DNA from: Bacillota bacterium
GTDB taxonomy: Bacteria > Bacillota > Clostridia > Lachnospirales > Lachnospiraceae
Assembly (NCBI GenBank): GCA_023418475.1
Contig: JAEZZO010000068.1
Location: 124,001 to 188,000 of the forward strand
Direction: 5' to 3'
DNA length: 64,000 nt
In this document: positions 7,404 to 17,534 of the stretch, piece after piece
How the letters are laid out: every line of letters begins with the position of its first letter
How positions within the stretch are numbered: position 1 is the stretch's first letter
Translations under genes and position numbers: made by a program
The notes under the pieces: model-generated
Told to the model about the DNA's origin: nothing
Seen by the model: only the letters and a program-made list of their open reading frames with translations
Databases searched by the model: none

Positions 7404-8375
7404 ATGGTGACAAGAAAAGATGTAGCAAGGAGGGCAAAGGTTTCTGAAGCTACAGTATCCTATGTAATCAATAATACCAAGAATATTACTCCTGAAGTAA
7501 GGGACAGAGTACTTGCAGCAATACAGGAATTAAACTATCAGCCTAATTTAGTTGCCAGGAGTTTGGTTACGAAACAGACAAGACATGTTGCACTGATGGT
7601 AGATAATCTTAAAAACCCTCACTACTGTGAAATACTGGAGGGTGCGCAGTCGGTAGCATCAAAGGCGGGTTATATTGTTTCGGTAATCTCTATTAATGTC
7701 TCTGATAAAGAGGATGTGCTGGAGCTGGCCGGACGAGGTGTGGATGGTATAATTCTTGCACTTGGCAGCAAGGAAAATGATTATAAAGAGGTAGCTAATT
7801 TACATATTCCGTCAGTCTGCATAGATGAAAATGTTTATGTTGATTACCGTCAGGCTATTTTTGACATGGTAGAATGCCTGAAATCAAGGGGACATAGAAG
7901 AATAGGATTTTTAAGCGGTATTCCAATCAGCAATCCTTCACATGCCAGATATCGGTTTCTCAAGGAAGCTTTACAGCACTTCGGACTTGAAGTTTGTCAA
8001 AATCTTATCGTTGATGCTGATCCTGAGGGAAATACGGATGAGGATGCAGGAGAATTAGCTATGAAGGAGCTGCTTTCCCGCAGAGAGGAATTCAGTGCGG
8101 TATTTGCACTGAACGATTTAATGGCACTAGGTGCGACCAAAGCAATTAGGGACGCAGATTTAAGAATACCGCAGGATATTTCTATCGTGGGTTGCGACCA
8201 CTTGAAAATTCTGGATAAAATCGTTCCGTCCCTAGCTACCTTAGATGCAGATTCTTTTCAGGTGGGGTGCGCACTTATGCAGCTGTTAATCGACAAAATA
8301 AAAGGCGATCCTCACTTTAAACAGATTATCACAGCAAAATTTCTTTGTAAAGATTCGATTTATGATTTAGGATAA
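7404..8375 (+). CDS. LacI family transcriptional regulator of the sugar uptake operon
   Basis: The 323-residue protein carries the LacI helix-turn-helix at residues 1-22 (VTRKDVARRAKVSEATVSYV), the hinge LNYQPNLVARSL near 45-57 and a PBP-like sensor domain. The frame is open from a GTG at 7377, but AAGAAGGGA sits eight bases ahead of the ATG at 7404, which also gives the normal N-terminus. A sugar-binding lipoprotein, two permeases and a rhamnosidase follow on the same strand, so it most likely senses the imported sugar. The palindrome at 7329-7342 is its likely operator. It is clearly distinct from the LacI protein at 605. Confidence 0.92.
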   Translation: MVTRKDVARRAKVSEATVSYVINNTKNITPEVRDRVLAAIQELNYQPNLVARSLVTKQTRHVALMVDNLKNPHYCEILEGAQSVASKAGYIVSVISINVSDKEDVLELAGRGVDGIILALGSKENDYKEVANLHIPSVCIDENVYVDYRQAIFDMVECLKSRGHRRIGFLSGIPISNPSHARYRFLKEALQHFGLEVCQNLIVDADPEGNTDEDAGELAMKELLSRREEFSAVFALNDLMALGATKAIRDADLRIPQDISIVGCDHLKILDKIVPSLATLDADSFQVGCALMQLLIDKIKGDPHFKQIITAKFLCKDSIYDLG

Positions 8376-8501
8376 CAAAATAATTGTAATGAATAAGCAT
8401 AATTTCCGGCAAGACAAAATATCCGGGCAAGAGATAGATAAGCAGATGCAGGATATTAACAGATGCCGGAGAAATGCGGTTCATCTAATAGGGAGGAAAT
8501 T

Positions 8502-10178
8502 ATGAAGAAAAGCAGATTACTTTGTGTTATCTTATCAATTGTTTTAATAATAAGCAGTCTTGCAGGCTGCAGCAAAAGCAGTAAGGAGCAGCCGTCAGCA
8601 TCACCCAGTCCGGCGCAGGATAGTGCTGCAACCGCTGCCCCGACACAAACAGCAGATCCAACACAAGCAGCAGATACTTTAAGCGGTACGATTACGATTA
8701 ATACACAGGCAGGAGTTGGTGCAGCCGAAGCATGGAAGGCTGTTGCAGAGGCATATACACAAAAGCATCCGAAGGTAAAGGTTGTTGTGGATTTAAAGCC
8801 TGTCGAAGGGTATGGCGAATGGGTACAGAATATTTATAATACAGACAATCCGACCACGGATATTGTAAATATAAATCTGGCGGGATCTACGGCAGTCGGT
8901 AAATCCATTAATTATCTGGAATATGCGGACAGTGACAGCCCATATTCTGATGGTGTGTGGACGGACCAGTTTAACTTCTCCATGCAGACAAGGGATCTGG
9001 CAAGAGGAGAATGGACCGCACTAAACCTAGATTCTGTTCAGGTACTGTGGTTGTATAATAAAGAGATTTTTGAAAAAGCAGGAATTAGTGCCCCACCGGC
9101 AACATGGGAAGAATTGGTTGCTGATTGTGTGAAGATTAAAGATGCCGGCTATCAGCCAATCTCGATGCCGGGCGATTATAACAGCTTCTGGGCGGGTACA
9201 ATGGGGTGGCTTTCACAGATTTATGCAGATCAGACAACCAGATCCATGGTAAATGTATATCGTGCGCAGGAAGGGGATTATTGTTATGATCCGGATGTGG
9301 ACGGAGTATGGTCCTTTGATCCTAACGATCCCTATAATGATGATAACTGGAAGGTTGACAGTAACGCTGTAAGGGCTTTCAAGGCAGTATCTGACGGAAC
9401 CTATAAACCTGACAGCCCCGGTATGAAGACTGTATGGACGAACTTTGCCAAGGTATTTCCCAAATATGCGGGCGGAGATGCTTTCTTTGGAACAAGTGAC
9501 GGAGTTCCTTTGTTCTACCAGGGAAAAGCGGCAATGATGGTGGATGGTGCATGGAGATTAATTAATTTTAAAAAGGATATGGAGAAGGTAGCCTCCGGTG
9601 AAGAGATTAAGAGCGGTGAAGCCGTGATTAACGGCGTTACGAAATTTGATCTGGGTACCTTTAATATGCCGTCCATGGAAGGCGAAGGAATTGAAGCAAA
9701 GGCGAGAACGATTGAGGTTGCAACCGGTTTTCTCGGAGCGATCAAGAAGGATAAAGAGCACGATGCTCTCGTGGTTGACTTCTTAATGTACCTCTCCTCT
9801 CAGGAGGGCTACAGCAAATATCTGACGGCAGGAATTGCTGCGGATATGGTTCCGAACGGACCGCCGCTTGTAAATGGTGTTAAACTCCCGGAAGAATATC
9901 AGAGTATCTTTGATAACTTATCCTTTATCGGTAACTGCCAAAAGGGATATAGCTGTATGCTGGCAAGAGGTATGGCAGGCAGTGCGGGAGACATTACGGA
10001 ATCCTACAGAGCTTTCTATGATTATTCCTATAAATATCTGTCCGGCAAAATGACAGTGGATCAGTGGATTGCTAAACATAAAGAAAATGTGAATACCTAT
10101 TTAAAGGAAGCAATGAAAACTTCCGGTATTAGTGAGAAAGATTTAAAGAATCCGCAAACTGCTCCGTCCGGGCAATAG
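8502..10178 (+). CDS. Sugar ABC transporter substrate-binding lipoprotein
   Basis: This 558-residue family 1 extracellular solute-binding protein delivers a carbohydrate to the permeases encoded downstream. The signal peptide ends in the lipobox LAGC with Cys23, followed by a low-complexity Ser/Ala/Thr/Pro/Gln tether to about residue 60. The body shows the two-domain SBP hallmarks, including LWLYNKEIFEKAGI, PPATWEEL and an FYQGKAAMMVDGAW strand. It is longer than typical MalE-type proteins (about 400-450), in the range of oligosaccharide binders. The frame opens at 8463, but AGGGAGGAA just upstream fixes the start at 8502. A terminator right after the stop should keep this product in excess over the permeases. 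Confidence 0.9.
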   Translation: MKKSRLLCVILSIVLIISSLAGCSKSSKEQPSASPSPAQDSAATAAPTQTADPTQAADTLSGTITINTQAGVGAAEAWKAVAEAYTQKHPKVKVVVDLKPVEGYGEWVQNIYNTDNPTTDIVNINLAGSTAVGKSINYLEYADSDSPYSDGVWTDQFNFSMQTRDLARGEWTALNLDSVQVLWLYNKEIFEKAGISAPPATWEELVADCVKIKDAGYQPISMPGDYNSFWAGTMGWLSQIYADQTTRSMVNVYRAQEGDYCYDPDVDGVWSFDPNDPYNDDNWKVDSNAVRAFKAVSDGTYKPDSPGMKTVWTNFAKVFPKYAGGDAFFGTSDGVPLFYQGKAAMMVDGAWRLINFKKDMEKVASGEEIKSGEAVINGVTKFDLGTFNMPSMEGEGIEAKARTIEVATGFLGAIKKDKEHDALVVDFLMYLSSQEGYSKYLTAGIAADMVPNGPPLVNGVKLPEEYQSIFDNLSFIGNCQKGYSCMLARGMAGSAGDITESYRAFYDYSYKYLSGKMTVDQWIAKHKENVNTYLKEAMKTSGISEKDLKNPQTAPSGQ

Positions 10179-10190
10179 AGGTTCACTTGG

Positions 10191-10220
10191 TCCCCTCTCT
10201 GCTAAGAGAGGGGATTTTTA
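10191..10220 (+). terminator. Intra-operon terminator after the binding protein gene
   Basis: A ten-base perfect stem (10191-10200 with 10205-10214), a GCTA loop and a T-rich tail follow the stop codon by 12 bases. Partial termination here would give more binding protein than permease, as is common in sugar ABC operons. Confidence 0.85.
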
Positions 10221-10312
10221 TTACATAGGAAAGTACATCCTATGTAATAAACCCTCTGGGAGAATGCGCAGCTACGCGCGCGGAACAAAAGTTGTGCGAA
10301 GCACACTTTAAT
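10220..10312 (+). repeat. Dispersed structured repeat, copy A
   Basis: It begins with a perfect hairpin, ATTACATAGGA, seven-base loop, TCCTATGTAAT (10220-10248), followed by AAACCCTC, a GC-rich mini-hairpin around 10264-10280 and GTGCGAAGCAC (about 10293-10303). The same order of elements recurs at 44837 and 57884. It is intergenic, between the binding protein and the permease. Confidence 0.7.
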
Positions 10313-10405
10313 TCTAAAAAGTATGAAAATATAAGAAAATAATGCAGGTTACGATATAGCTTCATAGTCATCTGCAATGTACGGGGAGAAAGGAGAATTT
10401 TATAT

Positions 10406-12385
10406 ATGAAAAGCGGTAAACTCTGGTCCAGGCTAGCTTTATTATTCATTATGATAACGGCGGCCTCGTTCATCTTATATTTTTACTCCGGACACAATAC
10501 GAATATCCTGCACAAGACCGGTATTATAACCGGTCTGCAGAACAATTGCCTCTCTTATGACAAAGATCAGAAAATAATGATTGTCGGTACCTATAATAAT
10601 ATGTTAAAGGCATTTGATAAGCAGAACAAACCGCTGTGGGAGCTGGAAGCAAAGGGCCCCTTCTGTCAGCTGGTTGTGAATGAAGAGACACGTGTTGTTT
10701 ATGCCGGGAATGAGGATAATTATGTATATATTGTTAACCTGGATACAGGTAAGCTTATTAACTCCATTAATGTTCAACGCAGAATCTACGCGATTGATGT
10801 AACGGAGGATGGAAAAGAAATTGTTGTATCAGCCGGTGTAAGCACCAATAAACATAATCTGTTAATCTACTCTGCACAAGGCAAGCAGCTTCAAAATCTG
10901 AAGTACAAAACCAGAATTCAGGGGGTAGCTTATACTGCCGGCAATAAGGATATTGTCTTTATCAATAATCGGGGAGAGATAATTAAAATTAATGAAAACG
11001 GCGACGAGCTTGCTAAACTGTCAACGAAGTACGAGATGGTAAGTCTGTCTAAGGCAAATAACGCGCAAATATATGCAGCTCTTTGCACAGACGGCTCATT
11101 TGCGGTTTTTGATGATAGTCTGCAGCTTTTAAGACAGGGAAGGATTAATAAAAAGTTCCAGGTTACCAGCAGCGTGATTGGTATAGATGCCAGGGGAAAA
11201 AATGTGGCAGTCGGAACAAAGGAGGGGTATTTATACTTGTTTAACGAAAAGGATGAGCAGGTATTTACCCAGAGACTTTCTAACAGTATAACCGGATTAT
11301 TATCCAGTGACGACAGTTTGTTTGTCACCGGACTCGGAGATTTTGTGATGCAGATTTCCATCACCGCTCTTAATCATATTAATTTATTGGTCAGCTGTAA
11401 GAATATTTCTATTATTCTGGGAATTGTATCCTTAATCCTTACGTTTGTCTGTCTGTTAATGGCGCATCCGGCAACCGCGAGAGCCATCCGCAGCTTCGGA
11501 AAAACACTATATAAATATAAAACAGCATACATATTGCTCTTACCGACCTTTGTTTTATTAATCTTTTTTAACTACATTCCGGTAGCAACAGCAATTGGAG
11601 GTGCCTTTACCAACTGGTCAAAGGATTTTAATACCTGGTCGGAGCTTAAGTTTGTAGGACTTGATAATTTCCGTTTAATGATTTCAGAGGGTTATTTTCT
11701 GATCGGGGCCGGAAATCTGGTGATCATGATTGTCTGCGGAATGCTTAAGGTTTTGACGGTTCCCCTGCTGGTTGCCTGGTTAGTATACTCCTTGCAATCT
11801 CCAAAGGCAAAATATGGATTTCGTTTTCTTTTTGTCTTGCCGATGGTGGTGCCGGGTGTTGTAGCAACGCTGATGTGGCAGCAGATTTATAACCCTACGA
11901 TTGGTATGTTAAACCAGGTATTAAAGGCAATCGGACTTGAAAATTTACAGCGTGTCTGGCTGGGCGATCCGAAGACTGCTATCTGGGCGATCATTTTCAT
12001 GGGCTTTCCGTTTATTAATGCACTCGCTTTTCTGGTGTATTACGCGGGTTTTATTAACATTGATGCTTCTCTTTATGAAGCGGCTAAGGTGGACGGAGCA
12101 ACCAGGGGAAAGATATTTTTCCGTGTGCAGCTTCCTATGATCAGCGGAGAAATCCTTATGATGGTCATACTGACTTTTATCGGAACCGTGCAGGATTATG
12201 CATCCATCTATATACTAACAGGCGGCGGACCGGGAACCAGCACCTATGTGCCCGGATTGGAATTATACTTCAATGCGACGAAATTCGGCCGTTATGGATA
12301 TGCTTGTGCTCTTGGTGTTGTAATGTTCCTTGTTATTCTGGCGGGAACATTGCTTAATATGCGTATGAAATCAAAAAATGATTAA
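10406..12385 (+). CDS. Sugar ABC permease fused to an extracellular beta-propeller
   Basis: This 659-residue MalF-type permease is about twice the usual length. Residues 8-27 form a membrane anchor after a basic N-terminus. Residues about 30-315 are repeats of the PQQ/WD40-like propeller type, with blade ends such as NYVYIVNLDTGKLI and LLIYSAQGKQL. A second membrane segment lies near 325-350. From about 371 (TAYILLLPTFVLL) an ordinary six-helix permease follows with the EAA loop EAAKVDGATRGKIFF near 557-571, which contacts the ATPase. The positive-inside rule puts the propeller outside, where the binding protein docks. AAAGGAG precedes the ATG. Such a fusion is not part of the MalF family norm; its role as sensor, docking module or sugar binder is open. 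Confidence 0.85.
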   Translation: MKSGKLWSRLALLFIMITAASFILYFYSGHNTNILHKTGIITGLQNNCLSYDKDQKIMIVGTYNNMLKAFDKQNKPLWELEAKGPFCQLVVNEETRVVYAGNEDNYVYIVNLDTGKLINSINVQRRIYAIDVTEDGKEIVVSAGVSTNKHNLLIYSAQGKQLQNLKYKTRIQGVAYTAGNKDIVFINNRGEIIKINENGDELAKLSTKYEMVSLSKANNAQIYAALCTDGSFAVFDDSLQLLRQGRINKKFQVTSSVIGIDARGKNVAVGTKEGYLYLFNEKDEQVFTQRLSNSITGLLSSDDSLFVTGLGDFVMQISITALNHINLLVSCKNISIILGIVSLILTFVCLLMAHPATARAIRSFGKTLYKYKTAYILLLPTFVLLIFFNYIPVATAIGGAFTNWSKDFNTWSELKFVGLDNFRLMISEGYFLIGAGNLVIMIVCGMLKVLTVPLLVAWLVYSLQSPKAKYGFRFLFVLPMVVPGVVATLMWQQIYNPTIGMLNQVLKAIGLENLQRVWLGDPKTAIWAIIFMGFPFINALAFLVYYAGFINIDASLYEAAKVDGATRGKIFFRVQLPMISGEILMMVILTFIGTVQDYASIYILTGGGPGTSTYVPGLELYFNATKFGRYGYACALGVVMFLVILAGTLLNMRMKSKND

Positions 12386-12398
12386 GGAGGGATCAAAG

Positions 12399-13247
12399 TT
12401 GAATAGAGTGTTATCAAAAAAGAAAATAAAAGAAACATCATTTCAATCGGTAATTGTATTAATTGCAATTATATTATTAATACTTGCATTTGTTCCCATC
12501 CTGTTGATGATTATTTTATCTTTGAAATCAAATGTGCAGATCTACGGGAATTTCTGGTCGCTTCCGCATCCAATTCAGTGGAGCAATTATAATAAAGCAA
12601 TCGGAATGTTAATTCCTAATATGGTGAATACCTTAATCGTGGTTACAATTGCTACTGCACTTACCGTATTGTTAGCCGCTAATGCAGGCTATGTATTTGC
12701 AAAGCTTAATTTCCCGGGGAAAAATTTTCTGTTTATGCTGATTATGTCATTGATGATGGTACCCGGAGTATTAACTCTGACATCACAATATTCATTAATG
12801 CAGACCTATAAGATTTATAATACCTGGCTGGCTCTTATTCTGCCGTGGATTTCCGGGGGACAGGTATTTGGCATTATTTTGTGCCGAACCTTTATGAACA
12901 GCTTACCGAATGAGGTTTTTGAATCGGCAAGAATGGATGGCTGCAGTGAGTTCCGGGCATTATTTAAGATGGCAATTCCTCTGGCAAAGCCTATTCTGGC
13001 GACGGTTGCCATCATGAAAATGATGGATTATTATAATGATTTTATTTGGCCGCTGATGGTAATAGAGACAAATTCGAAGCAGGTGATTACGGTAGCAATC
13101 CGGGTTTTTCAGTCTGCTACAGGCTCAATTGATCTTGGGTCTATGATTGCCGGCTTTGTATTTGCAACAATTCCTATGCTTATTTTATTTACATTTACAT
13201 CCAGATTATATATTGAAGGAATTACCTCCGGTGCGGTTAAGGGTTAA
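12399..13247 (+). CDS. Sugar ABC transporter permease, MalG type
   Basis: This 282-residue membrane protein is the second permease subunit, partnering the propeller-permease. Six helices are apparent, beginning near residue 18, and the conserved EAA loop reads ESARMDGCSEFRALFKMAIP. The frame overlaps the upstream gene from an ATG at 12378, but AAGGAGGG lies eight bases before the TTG at 12399, so I prefer TTG. Translational coupling to the preceding gene is likely. The operon contains no nucleotide-binding subunit; the MsmK/UgpC-type ATPase at 43667 is the best candidate within the window. Confidence 0.9.
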   Translation: MNRVLSKKKIKETSFQSVIVLIAIILLILAFVPILLMIILSLKSNVQIYGNFWSLPHPIQWSNYNKAIGMLIPNMVNTLIVVTIATALTVLLAANAGYVFAKLNFPGKNFLFMLIMSLMMVPGVLTLTSQYSLMQTYKIYNTWLALILPWISGGQVFGIILCRTFMNSLPNEVFESARMDGCSEFRALFKMAIPLAKPILATVAIMKMMDYYNDFIWPLMVIETNSKQVITVAIRVFQSATGSIDLGSMIAGFVFATIPMLILFTFTSRLYIEGITSGAVKG

Positions 13248-13286
13248 GGTATTTTCGAATGGTTTAAAGAAAGGCAGGATAATTGA

Positions 13287-15935
13287 ATGATAATTACACA
13301 CTTAAGAGTAAATCACCTGGAGAAGCCGCTTGGTTTTTGGCTCGAGGAGCCAACCTTTTCCTGGATTACTACGAAATCAGCAGGTATACGGCAGGAAGCG
13401 GCACAGCTTCAGATTGCTGCAGAGGATACCTTTACAGATATTATTTATGACACCGGACGGCAAACCGCAATCAACTCACTGGGATTTACGCCGGATATCA
13501 GCCTGCTTCCCTGCACCCGTTATTACTGGCGAGTTACGGTATGGTCTGAGAAGGATTATGCTACGAGCGAAACCTCATGGTTTGAGACCGGGAAGGGTCG
13601 TGAACTGTGGAGCGGCAAATGGATTGGCTCTCCGTTTGAACAGGAGATACACCCAATGTTCTTCAAAGAATTTACGGTACCGGGTAAGATAAAATCTGCC
13701 CGTATCTATGTGACAGGACTTGGGGTATATGAACTTGAAATCAATGGCACCAGGGTAGGGGATGAATATCTCGCTCCCTTTTATAACGATTATCATAAAT
13801 GGCTGCAATATCAGACCTATGATATTACCTCCTTGTGTCAGACCGGGGAGAATGCAATCGGAGGAATGCTGGGAAACGGCTGGTACAAGGGAAGATTTGG
13901 ATTTATTGATGAACTAAAGGAGTTGTATGGAGACCATTTCGGTCTGCTGTGTGAAATTAAAATCACTCTGGAGGATGGTTCTGATATCCTTCTTGGTACG
14001 GATGAGAGCTGGCTTTGTCATCCGTCGCCGGTTATATCGAGCAGTATTTACGATGGTGAGATGTATGATGCAAGGAGGGAGGTGGCAGGCTGGTCCACCA
14101 CCGGCTGCAATCGTGCAGATTATGTTCCGGCGGTGCCATTATCTCCGGTTTGCGGACCACTGACGCAGCGTCTTAGCCCTCCGGTGGTTATTACACAAAG
14201 ATGCGCACCAAAAGAGCTTTTGCACACACCGGCAGGGGAGAAGGTAATTGACTTTGGGCAGGTAATAACAGGCTGGGTGGAATTTCACTGCAGGCTTCCT
14301 GAGGGGTCAAAGGTATATCTGCAGTTTGGCGAACTGCTGCAAAATGACAATTTCTACAATGAGAATCTTCGAACAGCAAAAGAAGAATTTACTTATATTT
14401 CAAATGGAAAACCGGCAGTTGTAAGGCCTCATTTTACCTTCTATGGCTTCCGTTATATGAAAGTTTGCGGTATTGAGGATATTAATCTGTTGGATTTCGA
14501 GGCCTGTGTGATCCATTCCGGGCTGGAGAACACCGGCATATTGGTTACCTCCAATGAGAAGATTAATAAATTAATAGAGAATGCCCATTGGAGTCAGAGG
14601 GATAATTTCCTGGATGTACCGACTGATTGCCCGCAGAGGGACGAACGAATGGGGTGGACAGGAGATGCACAGGTATTTTGTGCGACCGCCAGCTTCAATA
14701 TGTATACCCCGGCATTTTATCATAAATTCCTGTATGATATGCTGCTGGAACAAAAGACACATGACGGTTCTGTTCCACATGTCGTACCGGATATTCTGGA
14801 ACGGTGTATGGTACTGTCAGGGCACGAAGAAGAAGTACAGCATGGTTCCTGCGCGTGGGGGGATGCCGCTGCCGTTATTCCCTGGACGACTTATCTTTTT
14901 TATGGAGACAAAACGCTGCTTCGCAAGCATTTTGAAAATATGACGCTTTGGGTTGATTATATTAAAATGCAGGATGAAACCCGGTGTGAAGGCTCGAGAT
15001 TATGGAAATGCGGGTTTCATTATGCAGATTGGCTTGCTCTTGATAATCCGGATAAGAGCAGCAGCTTCGGAGGTACGGATTGTTATTATGTAGCCTCTGC
15101 CTATTATTATTTTTCTGCCCACCTTACAGCCAAGGCGGCAAGGGCATTAGAAGAGACTGAGAAGGCAGCTTATTATGAAAAGCTGGCAGACGAAGTAAAG
15201 AAAGCATTTCAGAAGGAATATTTCACCCCGGAAGGAAGCTTAACGATAGACACGCAGACGGCAATGGCTATTGCATTATATATGAAGCTTGTTCCTGAGA
15301 AATATAAGGGCGGTCTGGTGGAGAGGCTTAAGAAGAAACTGGAAGAGAATACGCTTCATCTTACCACAGGATTTGTCGGAACTTATATTTTGTGCCAGGT
15401 GTTATCGGAATATGGGCTGAGTGATTATGCATACACCTTACTGCTAAACGACGATTTTCCAAGCTGGCTGTATGAGGTTAATATGGGTGCAACAACAATC
15501 TGGGAACGCTGGAATTCTGTATTGGAGAATGGTTTGGTGAGTGATACCGGAATGAACAGCATGAATCATTATGCCTATGGTTCCATCGTGGAATGGATGT
15601 ACCGATATATGTGTGGAATGAATCCGGTGGAGAACAATCCCGGATTTAAGGAAATTATGCTGAAACCGCAGGTGGATGAACGTTTTGAATATGCGAAGGC
15701 AGAGTATCTCTCGGCAGCCGGACTTTATAAAAGCAGCTGGAGGCGAGAGAAAGACAAAGTGGTATATCATTTTACAATTCCTTTTGATGCCAGGGCAAAA
15801 TTGGTTTTAAGAGATAAGCAGCTCTTTGAGAAGAAAGCGGTAGTTACTGTGAACGGAGAGCAGACGCAGGCATTAGCGGTTGACGGAGAGCTTTTGCTGA
15901 CCACTGGAGATTACGAGGTTATAGTACATAGTTAA
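13287..15935 (+). CDS. GH78 alpha-L-rhamnosidase
   Basis: This 882-residue intracellular enzyme should remove terminal alpha-L-rhamnose from imported oligosaccharides. The order is typical for GH78: an N-terminal fibronectin-like domain (about 10-105), a beta-sandwich domain with VTGLGVYELEING, a further sandwich, the (alpha/alpha)6 barrel from about 400 and a C-terminal sandwich. The catalytic-loop motif DCPQRDERMGW starts at residue 447; Glu453 matches the general-acid position of the family. The C-terminal part has TTIWERWNS and SMNHYAYGS, also family marks. No signal peptide is present. It follows the permeases by 39 bases, suggesting uptake of rhamnose-bearing fragments, for example from rhamnogalacturonan, with cleavage in the cytoplasm. 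Confidence 0.93.
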   Translation: MIITHLRVNHLEKPLGFWLEEPTFSWITTKSAGIRQEAAQLQIAAEDTFTDIIYDTGRQTAINSLGFTPDISLLPCTRYYWRVTVWSEKDYATSETSWFETGKGRELWSGKWIGSPFEQEIHPMFFKEFTVPGKIKSARIYVTGLGVYELEINGTRVGDEYLAPFYNDYHKWLQYQTYDITSLCQTGENAIGGMLGNGWYKGRFGFIDELKELYGDHFGLLCEIKITLEDGSDILLGTDESWLCHPSPVISSSIYDGEMYDARREVAGWSTTGCNRADYVPAVPLSPVCGPLTQRLSPPVVITQRCAPKELLHTPAGEKVIDFGQVITGWVEFHCRLPEGSKVYLQFGELLQNDNFYNENLRTAKEEFTYISNGKPAVVRPHFTFYGFRYMKVCGIEDINLLDFEACVIHSGLENTGILVTSNEKINKLIENAHWSQRDNFLDVPTDCPQRDERMGWTGDAQVFCATASFNMYTPAFYHKFLYDMLLEQKTHDGSVPHVVPDILERCMVLSGHEEEVQHGSCAWGDAAAVIPWTTYLFYGDKTLLRKHFENMTLWVDYIKMQDETRCEGSRLWKCGFHYADWLALDNPDKSSSFGGTDCYYVASAYYYFSAHLTAKAARALEETEKAAYYEKLADEVKKAFQKEYFTPEGSLTIDTQTAMAIALYMKLVPEKYKGGLVERLKKKLEENTLHLTTGFVGTYILCQVLSEYGLSDYAYTLLLNDDFPSWLYEVNMGATTIWERWNSVLENGLVSDTGMNSMNHYAYGSIVEWMYRYMCGMNPVENNPGFKEIMLKPQVDERFEYAKAEYLSAAGLYKSSWRREKDKVVYHFTIPFDARAKLVLRDKQLFEKKAVVTVNGEQTQALAVDGELLLTTGDYEVIVHS

Positions 15936-16002
15936 TATTTGAAATAATTTAATAAGGCAGACAAAACAAAGCGGGCTAATCTTAAGAAAGTAACGGCTGA
16001 CT

Positions 16003-17403
16003 ATGAGAGCAGAGCATGGAAATAAGATAAAATTACAGCTTCCGAAATCGCTGATGAAAAGCCGGAAGAATAAGGAGAGTGCAAGGGAAAAGGCGAGGCT
16101 GTTATCCCTGATCTGGCCAATTATCCTCGAGCTTATTCTAACCGGTCTGCTGGCGAACATAACACAGGCAATTTTAAATGATTTTTCTCAGGATGCGGTT
16201 GCTGTGACCGGCAGCGCTTCTTTAATTGTTGTTTTTGTTTTAAATATTTATTGCATTGTCTCTATCGGAATGACAATCCTGCTGGCTCCGCTGGCGGGTG
16301 CAAAAAAATATGACGAATGCGGAAGGCTCATCAATGCGGCAGTGACTATGAATTTGATACTGGGGATTTTTGTCAGTCTGATTGGCGTTCTGCTAATACC
16401 TATGATGATTAAGCTGCTCAATATTCCAAATGATTTATATGAAATGACAAGACAGTATTTGCTCGTATCCATAGGCCTATCCTTTGTCCAGGGACAGGTG
16501 ATTACGTTAAATGCAGCGCTGCGCAGTTTCGGAGAAATGAAAAAGGTATTGTATACGATGCTTGGCATCAGCGCAATCTGTATGATGATATCTAAATTAC
16601 TGTATCTGCTTGTGCCGGAGCGGCAGCAGAATATGCTTGTATATTCCCTTGCCGCAATCGTGGCCCAGCTTGCCGGCGTAGTGATGTTTTTTGTAATGCT
16701 GTATCATCATAAGGATATTAAATACCGGTTTACTCTTAAGGGTACCTTTACAATGATACGGTATATCAGGCCAAGAATTCTTCATTATGGTGTTCCGGCC
16801 GGGTGTGAAGGTCTGATTTATCTGGTTTCTCAGACGCTAGTCGTATCCTTTATCGGACTTCTTGGAACACAGGCACTGCTTGTCAAAGCATTTGCCGGAA
16901 ATGTGTATTATTATATGGCAGTTACCACCGCTTCTACTGCGGCAGGAGCTTCTATTATCGTAGGGCATCTGATCGGAGAGGGTAATTCGGCAAAGATAAA
17001 GAGAATATGCCAAAAACTGATTGCTGCAGATTTTGCCGTCACCGGTGCAGTGAGCGTTGTTTTGTTAATTATCGGTCCGCAATTTCTTAGAATATATACG
17101 GAAGATAAAGTAATGATAGCTATGGCTATGCAGGTGATATTTCTAAATATGATCATGGAGCTGATCAAATGTGCTACCGGAAATTTGGTTGCAATACTGA
17201 AAGCAATTGGTGACGTCAGATTTCCGTTTGGAATTGTTATAGCAGGGTCAGCAATCAACATCGGCATATCTTATGTTCTGGGAATTACGCTTGAATTTGG
17301 ACTGACCGGTATCTGGATCGGTTATATTGCAGATGCACTCTTTCGCGGTGTGGCCTGCTGGATACGGTTTGATAAAAAAACAGATAAATCCATTAAAATA
17401 TGA
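16003..17403 (+). CDS. MATE family efflux transporter
   Basis: This 466-residue, 12-helix multidrug and toxin extrusion protein presumably exchanges Na+ or H+ for a cationic or other small compound across the membrane. The two MATE halves begin near residues 35 (SLIWPIILELILTGLL) and 255 (ILHYGVPAGCEGLIY). The N-terminal 30 residues are very basic and soluble. A weak ribosome site precedes the ATG at 16003, and a start at 16054 (MKSRKNKE) is possible. It lies 67 bases after the rhamnosidase gene and may be co-transcribed, but no functional link to sugar use is evident. Confidence 0.88.
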   Translation: MRAEHGNKIKLQLPKSLMKSRKNKESAREKARLLSLIWPIILELILTGLLANITQAILNDFSQDAVAVTGSASLIVVFVLNIYCIVSIGMTILLAPLAGAKKYDECGRLINAAVTMNLILGIFVSLIGVLLIPMMIKLLNIPNDLYEMTRQYLLVSIGLSFVQGQVITLNAALRSFGEMKKVLYTMLGISAICMMISKLLYLLVPERQQNMLVYSLAAIVAQLAGVVMFFVMLYHHKDIKYRFTLKGTFTMIRYIRPRILHYGVPAGCEGLIYLVSQTLVVSFIGLLGTQALLVKAFAGNVYYYMAVTTASTAAGASIIVGHLIGEGNSAKIKRICQKLIAADFAVTGAVSVVLLIIGPQFLRIYTEDKVMIAMAMQVIFLNMIMELIKCATGNLVAILKAIGDVRFPFGIVIAGSAINIGISYVLGITLEFGLTGIWIGYIADALFRGVACWIRFDKKTDKSIKI

Positions 17404-17534
17404 TAATCTTCATGACAAAATATGCAAACTATGTTAGTATGTCTAATGATGCTGTCAAATAGACAAAAAGATAGCGAATGATAAAGTTAACTCTTGTGTC
17501 TGTTACAGAGTTAATTAATAAATAGGGAGGAAAA

